NCBI RefSeq assembly: GCF_900110955.1
Contig: NZ_FOFR01000001.1
Span: 480,410-544,409 of the forward strand
Direction of reading: 5' to 3'
DNA: 64,000 nt
From: Lentzea xinjiangensis
Lineage (GTDB): Bacteria > Actinomycetota > Actinomycetes > Mycobacteriales > Pseudonocardiaceae
Part shown: piece by piece, positions 43,545 through 51,292 of the stretch
Layout of the letters: every line of letters begins with the position of its first letter
Position numbering within the stretch: the stretch's first letter is position 1
Translations under genes and position numbers: made by a program
Notes under the pieces: model-generated
Database searches by the model: none
Told to the model about the DNA's origin: nothing
What the model saw: the letters and a program-made list of their open reading frames with translations, nothing else

Positions 43545-44015
43545 ATGGCCCGCGTGGACTACTTCCACGACCCGCACGCCCCCAAGGCCAACAGCCTCCG
43601 ACCAGCTGTCAGTGCATTCGTGCAGGATGACGCCGGCCGGCTACTGATGATCCGCCGCACCGACAACGATAAGTACGCGATTCCTGGCGGGCAGCAAGAA
43701 GTCGGCGAAACCCTTACCCAAGCGACGATTAGGGAGGTAATGGAGGAGACCGGCGTCGCCGTCGAAGTAACCGACCTAATCGGCCTCTACTCTAACCCAG
43801 AACACGTCATCGAGTACGACGACGGAGAGGTTAGACAAGAGTTCTCTATTTGTTTTCGAGCGCGACCACTCGGAGGCGACTTGCGAACGAGCAGCGAGTC
43901 GAAGGAGGTCCAGTGGGTCTCACTCAACGAAATCGATCGACTGGACATCCACCCATCTATCCGACTGCGCATAAATCACGCACTCGCCGAAACTACGACC
44001 CCCTACTTCACCTGA
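43545..44015 (+). CDS. Nudix hydrolase, PifA-like immunity factor candidate
   Basis: A 156-residue Nudix protein with an intact box: GGQQEVGETLTQATIREVME continuing ETGV (G-x5-E-x7-REVMEETG). The pSAM2 protein Pif is a Nudix-type factor that blocks redundant transfer between cells that both carry the element. The same position beside the regulator suggests the same role, but a house-cleaning hydrolase is possible. It lies 9 bp after the regulator gene. Base composition starts to drop in its 3' half. Confidence 0.82.
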   Translation: MARVDYFHDPHAPKANSLRPAVSAFVQDDAGRLLMIRRTDNDKYAIPGGQQEVGETLTQATIREVMEETGVAVEVTDLIGLYSNPEHVIEYDDGEVRQEFSICFRARPLGGDLRTSSESKEVQWVSLNEIDRLDIHPSIRLRINHALAETTTPYFT

Positions 44016-44045
44016 ACTAAGTAGGTGGATCGGAACCAGCAGCTC

Positions 44046-45392
44046 CTATACGGGCCGCAAGGCAACTGCACTTTCCCTAAGGAGATGTGACGTCGCCCCC
44101 CGCCTTCGCAGATGCCTTGCGACGCGCACTTCCTCCACACGCCAACCTGCAAGCTCAGAAAGTGCGCCCATCATGACATCTGCCGCGATTATGAATGAGT
44201 CCGATTCGCTGCCATGAACCGAGTTGCCAACTATAAACACAAGCTGTGATCCATCAGCAGCAAGACGCCGACAATTGATTAGGACCTGAAGCATATCATC
44301 GGCATATCCGCGTACGATCTGTTGACGTCCGACACGGTACCGCGCATCGTCCGGTATTGACGCAATAATAGGGTCGACTATGCGATCGAACTTCCGCTCT
44401 AACGGAAGGCCGCGGTAGAGGTACGTCTCATCGAACCGGACGCTTGGATGACTGCGGACAGTCGAGAGTCTTTGTTTGCGCATGTCGAGCGAGTTCTCAT
44501 AGCACCCAAGCACCCAAGCCTCAGTCTTATAGACTTCAGTGTAGTCGATGTTGTTCGGGTACGGCGGAGAGAACACGATGAGATCGAACTTCGCATCTTC
44601 CTTAAGGTACTTGTGCGGGACTCGCCCGTCACCATACTTTACTGAGGCAGATCCACGCACAGAAGTTATGCCCTTAAGATCCTCTGCAACAATCTCGACC
44701 GCCGAGGTGAACGAATCCCAGGGATCCCGCGGTTTACGATTAGCTTCAAATCGAAGAGCTCGGCCGTCACGACGAAGCATTGAGGCCGGTTCGACAGCAG
44801 AACCCAAACACACGCGGAATATATCGCGAATAATTCCCGCTGACGCATTATCGATTGCCATACGAAGTCTCAAAAGGGAGCCAATGTTGCCGGGTGAGAA
44901 ATACTTCTCGTTCGCCAGTGTGGCTGAAGGCGGAATCTCTACACGGACAGCCTGAAGTTCCCTGTACGCCTTGGACACAGCAACTAGCTGGGTAGCTAGC
45001 GGCTTGACCAGCTTACTTCCCTTGAGTCGCGCACTCGCTTTAGTTTTGCCAAGCAAGTATAGGAACGGGTTCCTTTCCACGCCTACTGCGTGAGCGTCAA
45101 TCCCGAACTCTTCAGACAGCGCAATAGCGCTTACAAGTGTGGTACCACTTCCAGCAAACGGGTCGAAGACAGCAAATCCGTCCTCCGTTTGCAGGCCGGC
45201 GTCCTTCACCACACGGCGAAGTAGTTGGTTTGAATACGCTTCCTTGAGGTGGAACCACCTATGTATCGGCTCAACATTGTTGCCCGTCGGTACTACTAGA
45301 CGACTGTAGTCCGCACTCCGGTCCACCACGTGCCACTTACTCTGGAGCGACTCATAGTGACGGGTCAGCGCATCTGCGCTGGCCTCAGACAT
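44046..45392 (-). CDS. Site-specific DNA methyltransferase (SPPY type)
   Basis: A 448-residue amino-methyltransferase. Motif I is DPFAGSGTT (residues 77-85, SAM binding) and motif IV is SPPYPN (275-280), the catalytic motif usually linked to N4-cytosine or N6-adenine methylation. Nearly 190 residues separate them, room for a target-recognition domain. ATG 45392 (MSEASADALT) is preferred to 45479. It is divergent from the ATPase-nuclease operon and has the same AT-rich composition, unlike the AICE backbone. It would modify host DNA so that the nuclease spares it. Confidence 0.85.
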   Translation of the reverse strand: MSEASADALTRHYESLQSKWHVVDRSADYSRLVVPTGNNVEPIHRWFHLKEAYSNQLLRRVVKDAGLQTEDGFAVFDPFAGSGTTLVSAIALSEEFGIDAHAVGVERNPFLYLLGKTKASARLKGSKLVKPLATQLVAVSKAYRELQAVRVEIPPSATLANEKYFSPGNIGSLLRLRMAIDNASAGIIRDIFRVCLGSAVEPASMLRRDGRALRFEANRKPRDPWDSFTSAVEIVAEDLKGITSVRGSASVKYGDGRVPHKYLKEDAKFDLIVFSPPYPNNIDYTEVYKTEAWVLGCYENSLDMRKQRLSTVRSHPSVRFDETYLYRGLPLERKFDRIVDPIIASIPDDARYRVGRQQIVRGYADDMLQVLINCRRLAADGSQLVFIVGNSVHGSESDSFIIAADVMMGALSELAGWRVEEVRVARHLRRRGATSHLLRESAVALRPV

Positions 45393-45695
45393 GGGCGTCT
45401 CCTGCAAGTAGGCTGGATGCGCATCGGCCAACAGGCTTGCCGGCGGCGACGACCTCCTATCTTCGCACGTACTGCGCACTCCAGCGCACTAGACCCCCGC
45501 CAAAGTTGGTCGTGTCGCGTCATCCCGCGTCACGACGGCAAGTCACCACACCGCCTTGCCGTCACCAGCTCTCCCAAGAAGAGCCTCCACCGAGGCGCAC
45601 GGTTAGGCCATAAGTGGTACTTGTGTTCGGAGCTGATGTGCGCCGCTCGACGGTTCTCTATGGTCACCGATCAGACGTCAACGTCCGGAGTCGCT
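45393..45695. promoter_or_regulatory. Divergent promoter region of the cargo genes
   Basis: The 303-bp gap between the methyltransferase and ATPase starts. An inverted repeat GTCGTGTCGCG (45509-45519) and CGCGTCACGAC (45526-45536) with one mismatch and a 6-nt spacer lies in the middle and may be an operator for both directions. No ORF with a good ribosome site was seen. Confidence 0.4.
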
Positions 45696-47708
45696 ATGAA
45701 CAACGTCCCAGCAGGCGAGCAGCTGGCCACCGGTGGTGGATCAGTGCGCCTCCCTGTCGTGCAGACGATCGAGATCAACAACTTCTCCCTGTATCGGGAG
45801 AACCCTCGAATTAGCCTATCCTTTGGCGACGGGGTTTTCTGTCTTGCTGGGGCGAATGGACTCGGAAAGTCAACATTCCTCGCGATACTCAACTATGCGA
45901 TCACAGGGATTGTTGCCAACCCAGATCAAAAGTTCATGTCACTCAAGGAATATTACAAGGACAGCCTCAAATACAGTGGCCTGTACTTCACAGGCAGGGT
46001 GTTCGAGCTTGAACGACACCTAGCCGAGGTGACGATCTCATTCACGGTAGGACGGGCGCAATATTCGCTGACGCGCGGCATCTTTGAGCCGCGAGCTCTC
46101 CGCAAGCTCAAGGTGCTCAATTCGTCCACGGAAAATGACTACGAGCATGAGATTGAGTCTGCGGACGAAGACGCAGCATCTGAGTTGCACAGCGTTTACG
46201 TTCGAAAAATAGTGCAAGACGCCGGCCTAGCGACCTTCGATCAGCTTGTCTTCCTACAGCACTTTCTCCTTACGTTTGATGAGCGTCGACACCTGCTATT
46301 CTGGGATCCGGAAGTAGCACAGCAGGCATTGTTTCTAGCTTTCGGAGTTGATGGCGAGCTCGCCGAAAAGGCTGACGAGTGGCGCCGCATAGCAGACAGG
46401 CTTGAGTCGCAGGCACGAAATGCGCAGTATCAAGCAACGACTGCCCGGCAACGCAAGGAAGAGATTCAAGGTCGAGCGGGTACCACGACCGAACTGAACC
46501 CCGACCTACTGCTCGCACACTCCGAGCTCACCCAGGCTCGCGATCAGACGGCAAGAGTCCGCGATCTCAGAAGCCGAGATGTATCGGATGCTTCGCTCGT
46601 TCTGTCACGCGCTACCGCCAAGCGACACGCTCTCGAAAGTGACTACGATCGGGCTTTTAATGAGCGCTTGAAGCCAGGGGCTAACCCTAGGCAGCATTCC
46701 CTCGTTAGCAACCTAATCACACAGCACACGTGCGGCATTTGCGGCACCCACGCTGACGGTGTCGAAGAATCAGCAGTTTCACTGATGGCTGACGATAAAT
46801 GCCCACTTTGCCAAACATCCACGAAGCGCACCGGCGAACCAGGGATCGATTTTCAACACCTGGAACGCTTGGACAATGAGTTGGCTAGCGCAGTTCAAGA
46901 AGTAACTGTCGCAGAGAGCTCTCTAACCCGTTTGACTAAAGAACTCGAAATCGCCGAAAACGACTACGCTGACGCACGCGAGCGCCTGAAGGAATTCGAG
47001 AAGCAGAACGATATATCAGCAGAAGATGTGGCAAAGCCAGAACCAGATGACGTACTTAGCAAGCTCGTAAAGCAGCTGGAAGCGGAGCAGCAGTCAGCTG
47101 TAGAGCGAAGGGACGACTTCCGGCGGACCAGGGACGAGTACCGCAGTAAGCTGACTCCTGTTCAAAACGAACTCGCCGAGAAGTATTTCGAAGCTGAAGT
47201 AGAATTTGTTCCTAAGTTTCAGGAACTTGCCTACCAGTTCCTAGGGCTCGATCTTCGCGTAAACATGGAACAGCGCGCCAAGGGGGCAGAGCTCACCTTG
47301 GAGATCGAAGGAACCCGTCGACGCATGACCACCCAGCTGTCCGAGAGTCAGCGATACTTCGTTGATATCGCACTGCGAATGGCACTAGCTCAGCACATGG
47401 TCGGTGAAGGAAATCCCGCTTGCCTGTATATAGATACGCCTGAGGGATCGCTGGATATCGCTTACGAAAACCGGGCTGGGAGCATGTTCGGAAAGTTTGC
47501 TGTTGCCGGAAACAAGCTAGTCATGACGGCGAACATCAACTCCAGTCGCTTGGTTCAGCAGTTGGCGCACATATGTGGGGCCGATCGAATGAAGATCGAG
47601 CGAATGACCGAATGGACCGTTCTTTCAGAAGTCCAGGCTGAGTCTGAGGCATTGTTTGACGAAGCCTACCGAAAGATCACCGGTGCGCTTTACGAAGTGA
47701 CGCCGTGA
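45696..47708 (+). CDS. SMC/Rad50-like ATPase of a candidate defence system
   Basis: A 670-residue ABC-type ATPase: Walker A GANGLGKST (52-60), a coiled-coil arm interrupted by two cysteine pairs CGIC (346-349) and CPLC (369-372), the returning coil (390-500), a signature-like QLSESQR (547-553) and Walker B CLYIDTPEGSLD (576-587). The four cysteines probably form a zinc finger at the arm tip, as in Rad50-type hooks. ATG 45696 follows CGGAG; earlier ATGs exist. Such ATPases are the sensors of Lamassu and ABC-three-component systems, here followed by a middle protein and nuclease, each overlapping. Confidence 0.85.
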   Translation: MNNVPAGEQLATGGGSVRLPVVQTIEINNFSLYRENPRISLSFGDGVFCLAGANGLGKSTFLAILNYAITGIVANPDQKFMSLKEYYKDSLKYSGLYFTGRVFELERHLAEVTISFTVGRAQYSLTRGIFEPRALRKLKVLNSSTENDYEHEIESADEDAASELHSVYVRKIVQDAGLATFDQLVFLQHFLLTFDERRHLLFWDPEVAQQALFLAFGVDGELAEKADEWRRIADRLESQARNAQYQATTARQRKEEIQGRAGTTTELNPDLLLAHSELTQARDQTARVRDLRSRDVSDASLVLSRATAKRHALESDYDRAFNERLKPGANPRQHSLVSNLITQHTCGICGTHADGVEESAVSLMADDKCPLCQTSTKRTGEPGIDFQHLERLDNELASAVQEVTVAESSLTRLTKELEIAENDYADARERLKEFEKQNDISAEDVAKPEPDDVLSKLVKQLEAEQQSAVERRDDFRRTRDEYRSKLTPVQNELAEKYFEAEVEFVPKFQELAYQFLGLDLRVNMEQRAKGAELTLEIEGTRRRMTTQLSESQRYFVDIALRMALAQHMVGEGNPACLYIDTPEGSLDIAYENRAGSMFGKFAVAGNKLVMTANINSSRLVQQLAHICGADRMKIERMTEWTVLSEVQAESEALFDEAYRKITGALYEVTP

Positions 47709-48331
47709 TGATCACCAGCGGGCGCCCATTTGCTTCGTTCGATGCCCTGTACTTGACGGGCAGCCTTGGAGCCCAAGGCGAGAAAGCTACCCTAGCCGAG
47801 ATACACGTATTTGCTTACCTAGCGTGCCTACTTTCGGTTTATGACGGCAAACCAAGTACGGCATGGCGGTACGATTTCTCCGCAACCGAAGTCACGGCGC
47901 CGTTTAGCAATGACCTTCTTGGTGCATCGCTCGCTCTCACTGATGCGGGACTATTGACTAAATCGTCCCTTGTCTACTCGATTACCGACGCCGGCTCCAG
48001 CGAGCTAAAGCGATGGCGTGGGCTCCGACGCTTTGCTGAGCGCATCTCGTACCTGGAGGGCGCACTAGGCGCCGCAAGCACTTTGCCGGTTAATGCTGTG
48101 TCGCAAGGCCTAGATCATGAGCCGCAGATCCTACTTGCAAATAAGCTTCGAAGTCCGCGCCCACTTCTGGACAACGCAGGACGGACCACACTACATAGCC
48201 ACTTTCGTGCCTTGCGAACGGCACTTGGTGACGATATTTCGGACCTAATGGTGCCGGCAGTTATTTGGATTACCTTTCTTCTTGAAGAAAGCGCACCGGA
48301 AGAGGTCGTGGAGCGCGCTGATGGGTGTTGA
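47708..48331 (+). CDS. Small middle component of the ATPase-nuclease operon
   Basis: A 207-residue protein without catalytic motifs, mainly helical with possible winged-helix character (AEIHVFAYLACLLSVYDG ... DLLGASLALTDAGLLTKSS ... YSITDAGSSEL). Proteins of this size and position are the middle components of ABC-three-component and Lamassu systems (LmuC-like). Its start overlaps the ATPase stop (TGATG, or GTGA if GTG 47705 is used), and its end overlaps the nuclease gene by 11 bp. Identification rests mostly on context. Confidence 0.65.
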   Translation: MITSGRPFASFDALYLTGSLGAQGEKATLAEIHVFAYLACLLSVYDGKPSTAWRYDFSATEVTAPFSNDLLGASLALTDAGLLTKSSLVYSITDAGSSELKRWRGLRRFAERISYLEGALGAASTLPVNAVSQGLDHEPQILLANKLRSPRPLLDNAGRTTLHSHFRALRTALGDDISDLMVPAVIWITFLLEESAPEEVVERADGC

Positions 48332-49385
48332 GCGAATCGGCGAGATAGTTCGCGAGCACTATTTGACAGCGGTGGCACGTAGCTACGGCTCGAAGGGCAC
48401 TGACACTGTCCGGACTTTGGTTCCAACCCTGAAAGAGATTTTCGCGGTCCTTGACTACGAGTCAATCAACGGATCGCTAACAGTGTTTCAGACTGTCGAT
48501 CCAACGCAACGACCCGTCGCGGAAAGCGAAGCTTATACACTGACCGGCGCAGAAGATATTCCTGTACACAATCTAGGAACGCTGACCATCCAAATCCTCG
48601 GCAATGGGCAGCTTCTGCTTTGGAAGAAGGATGTTCCTCCGCTTGAAGTTTCTGACGGCGCGATCGTGTATCGGTTTGAGCCGGACAAGGGCGAAAGAAT
48701 GTGGATCGATGGCGAGGAGCGGGCTGCAGACCTGCCTGGCTATGTTCACCTCTTTGGCATTCCGACTTTCCTGGATCTCGCTGATGCGCTCCAACACTAC
48801 AGCGTGCACATTGCGCGCCCGAGCGAGTGCCCGTATCTCACCTCGGCTTGGCGCGAAGATGGTCGCGTCATGTGGAAAGCCAAACCCGAAGAGCTTATGC
48901 GATTGTCTTTGTATCAGTTCTTGCGAAGCGCACTTCGAACCGGCCGACCCGATATACACCAGGAAGCACCCACAGATGCCAACAATCCTGTTGATATCAC
49001 CGTTCGGTGGGCAGATTCAAACCGCATCGCCATTATCGAAGTGAAGTGGCTAGGCAAGAGCGGCGTACTGGATCCACCTGCATTCAGAAAGGCGTACAGC
49101 GAATCGAGGGCGCAAGACGGCCTTCGCCAGCTCGCCAGTTACCTTGACCTGACTAAATCCCGTGCCCCTAGATACGACCAGCGTGGCTATCTCGCGGTCT
49201 TTGATGGTCGTCGTGCGCGCGTGAAGGTAGAAGACACACAGTGCACCAGAGAGAACGGGATGGCTTACGTCGATGCGCACATCTCGTATGATCAAGATTT
49301 GCTAGACCGGCATGACGTAGCTACTCCAGTCCGCTTTTTCTGCGAACCGCGATGGGTTCTAAAGAGCCCTTCGAAAGGTGGCTGA
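48321..49385 (+). CDS. PD-(D/E)XK nuclease-like effector
   Basis: A 354-residue protein. The C-terminal half has a PD-(D/E)XK core: D225 in NPVDITVRW, E240 and K242 in IIEVKW, and a QxxxY motif at Q270-Y274 (RQLASYL), as in RecB-like nucleases. The N-terminal 180 residues are unrecognised and may recognise DNA or the ATPase. It is the last gene of the operon, overlaps the middle gene, and is opposite a methyltransferase, a restriction-like logic. ATG 48321 is chosen from spacing to homology; an earlier start at 48282 lies inside the previous gene. Confidence 0.75.
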   Translation: MGVERIGEIVREHYLTAVARSYGSKGTDTVRTLVPTLKEIFAVLDYESINGSLTVFQTVDPTQRPVAESEAYTLTGAEDIPVHNLGTLTIQILGNGQLLLWKKDVPPLEVSDGAIVYRFEPDKGERMWIDGEERAADLPGYVHLFGIPTFLDLADALQHYSVHIARPSECPYLTSAWREDGRVMWKAKPEELMRLSLYQFLRSALRTGRPDIHQEAPTDANNPVDITVRWADSNRIAIIEVKWLGKSGVLDPPAFRKAYSESRAQDGLRQLASYLDLTKSRAPRYDQRGYLAVFDGRRARVKVEDTQCTRENGMAYVDAHISYDQDLLDRHDVATPVRFFCEPRWVLKSPSKGG

Positions 49386-49990
49386 TGCTGCTGAATTCAG
49401 CTCTACAGGATCAAGGCGCCGCCGCTGGCGGCGCGTGCGGTCTGACGCCGCACCAGCATCCATCCCGGCACTCCCGGCATCCGCTTCGCTGCGCCGGTCG
49501 GCCGGGCGGCGCTGCGCGCCGGACCTCAGGGGCCAGCTGACGGCCTACCCGATCAGAGCTTCATTCGTCCCCGGCTCCCTACGAGCGCCAGCGCAGTCAC
49601 CCAGGTCGGCTGGGCACGGCGCTCGACTGCCGCGACGGCTGCGCCGCCTTGCCACCGATCAGGCACCAGACGAAGCCGCGGAACGCTTGACAAGCACCAG
49701 GCCAAGCCACCCGATGCTGCGAGCATGACAACGGCCCGACGACGCCGCGTCAAGGCTGGAACGAGTACCTTGACCCAGCATCACCGGCCGCGTTCGAGGC
49801 TCAGTGTCGGGATGATGGCAAGGGTGTGGGCGGGTCCAGGAAACCAAGATCAACCCACACTTAACCCTCACAAAACGACGACAGACGTCGCAAAGCGACT
49901 GTCCACAGTGCTCAGATCAAGACCGCATCCGTGCAGGTAGTCAGCACTGTCGAGGAAGACCAGCGAACAACGCCAAGCGAAGGCTCTTAC
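49386..49990. other. Non-coding right end of the AICE
   Basis: A GC-only hairpin GCGCCGCC/GGCGGCGC (49416-49434) follows the nuclease stop by 30 bp and may terminate the cargo operon. The subterminal repeat is at 49855-49877. The segment 49745-49910 has a diverged second copy at 50986-51152 outside the element. No gene is supported. A conjugative transfer origin could be here but no repeat array was seen. Confidence 0.5.
49855..49877. repeat. Right subterminal repeat of the AICE
   Basis: CCACACTTAACCCTCACAAA and following bases match 36753-36775 with one change; same orientation as the left copy. Probable integrase or Xis arm site. Confidence 0.55.
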
Positions 49991-50026
49991 TCTTCGGGTT
50001 CAGGGTTCGAGTCCCTGGCGGCCCAC
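49991..50026 (+). repeat. attR: right attachment site
   Basis: Exact 36-bp copy of 36669-36704 (tRNA-Lys 3' part). Upstream sequence does not fold as a tRNA 5' half, so this is only a partial tRNA copy. The tRNA terminator stem follows it with two substitutions (50030-50059). Confidence 0.92.
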
Positions 50027-50079
50027 CAAACCCCCAGGTCACAGGCCTGGGGGTTTCGCATCGGAAGATCGCTGATACG

Positions 50080-50745
50080 CCTTTGATGCGCTTTACTCGC
50101 TGACTCTCAATCTGCGTCGTCTCCGGTTCGCCCTGCTCAGGCCGGTCGAGTGCCCCTTCCAGAGCGTCAGCGGCCTTCCTCTCAACTGCCTTCCGGGCGA
50201 AACAGGTGTCCTGGGTCATGGACGCTCGGGCGTGCCGAGTTGGTCCGCGACGACCCGCGCGGAGAGCCGGTCTCATCGAGGATCGTGGCCGCCGTCTTCC
50301 GGAAGACCTGCGAGGTCACCCAGACGAACTCGTCCCCTCCACGAGCGTTCCGGATGTCCCTGCGGGTGTTCGACGGGTCGCGCAGGCCACGGAGGCTGTT
50401 CGGGAAGACCGGCCCGTTCGGAAACAAGCGTGACCTCATGTCGCCGCCGCACGATGTCGAGTGCCCACCTGGGCCGCGGTAGCGTCCGCTCTCCCGCCTC
50501 CGTCTTGGTCGACTTCCTGATCAGCCCGAGCCCAGCGGCCCGGATGACCGTGTAGTTCACGTCGACCGTCCCGGCCTCGAAGTCGATGTCCTCCCAGTAG
50601 ACAGCCAGCACCTCACCGATCCATACACCCGTGGCTGTCATGAACCGGGACAAATCAGGCAGGTTCCCTCCGGACCGCCGCAGGGTCGGACTCCAGCATC
50701 TCCAGCCACAACAGGCGCTCCTCCCGCGTGAGCGCATGTAGTCCG
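50080..50745 (-). pseudogene. Decayed tyrosine integrase of an older element
   Basis: Three frames together reproduce the C-terminal half of the AICE integrase. One frame covers PDLSRFMTATGVWIGEVLAV and STKTEAGERTLPRPRWALDI, the next SRLFPNGPVFPN and WVTSQVFRKTAATILDETG, the last SMTQDTCFARKAVERKAADA. At least two frameshifts (near 50440 and 50270) are needed, the N-terminal half is gone, TGVRIGEA has become TGVWIGEV (catalytic Arg lost), and the nucleophile Tyr is Cys (DTYMGRK versus DTCFARK). It lies 54 bp past attR in the same orientation as the intact integrase past attL, as expected of a tandem second element. Confidence 0.88.
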
Positions 50746-51292
50746 CAGATCCTGACATCTCAGCCCTGGGAAGCCAGTTGCTCGAAGATGCCCGTAGCTG
50801 ACAGCCTCTGACCATCGACTCAACAGGTGTCGCCGGGGCACCCGAGGCTATTGGCCAAACCAGCGGTTGTAAGAGGCGGCAGGTTGATACCCGCACGCGT
50901 GGCACACGATCGGTGCCCTGAATAGTCGCCGCTGGAACCCGGCGCACTCAGCTACGGCACCGCGTATAGGGCAATGGCCGGCAGTGCCGCGCCAAGGCTG
51001 GAACGAGCGCCTTGCCCCAGCACCGTCGGCCGTTCGAGGCTCACTGTCGGGTTCCGATGTCAGAGGCACAAACGGTCCTGCAGGAACAAGACCGTGATGC
51101 GCTTCAGTCCTGTGAAACGACGGCAAAGGTCGAGAAGCGACTATCCACAGTGGGTTGCGTTCTCAAGATCATCGGCATGTCTCGATGCGCTCACCCCGGC
51201 CTGATTCGTCCGCCGGCTCCTCTCCCGAGCGTCAGCACGGTCATGGCGCACCAGGCCGCGAGCACGGCAACGGACGAGGGCGGTCCGGAGGG
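50746..51292. other. Remnant of the older element's right end
   Basis: No gene is supported. The segment 50986-51152 is a diverged direct copy of 49745-49910, with matching internal spacing, including GGCTGGAACGAG and CGACTATCCACAGTG against CGACTGTCCACAGTG. This marks it as the right end of a second, mostly deleted element. No third tRNA-Lys att copy was found after it. Confidence 0.65.

Larger units (their letters stand above)
36669..50026. mobile_element. Actinomycete integrative and conjugative element (AICE), about 13.3 kb
   Basis: The unit is bounded by 36-bp direct repeats in and beyond tRNA-Lys. It has int and xis next to attL, a RepSA-type replication initiator, one FtsK/TraB-type DNA translocase, small accessory genes, an XRE-PLD regulator and a Nudix protein. 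This is the pSAM2-like AICE plan, in which double-stranded DNA is moved by a single TraB. No relaxase is present, in agreement. The right third is a visibly AT-richer cargo of four genes with defence-like features. Near-terminal 22-bp repeats at 36753 and 49855 are probably integrase arm sites. Confidence 0.92.

Noticed and set aside
49991..50026. Second tRNA-Lys gene at attR
   Set aside because: Only the 3' half is present; the preceding 40 bases do not form a D arm or acceptor strand.
36669..50026. Prophage interpretation of the integrated element
   Set aside because: No capsid, portal, terminase, tail or lysis gene; a RepSA-type initiator and an FtsK/TraB translocase indicate an AICE.
50182..50439. 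Intact second integrase
   Set aside because: Homology is scattered over three frames and the catalytic Arg and Tyr are replaced, so it is a pseudogene.
51202..51243. Third attachment site closing the older element
   Set aside because: The segment at the expected distance does not resemble the tRNA-Lys 3' end; a loose similarity to 49561-49600 is out of order and may be chance.
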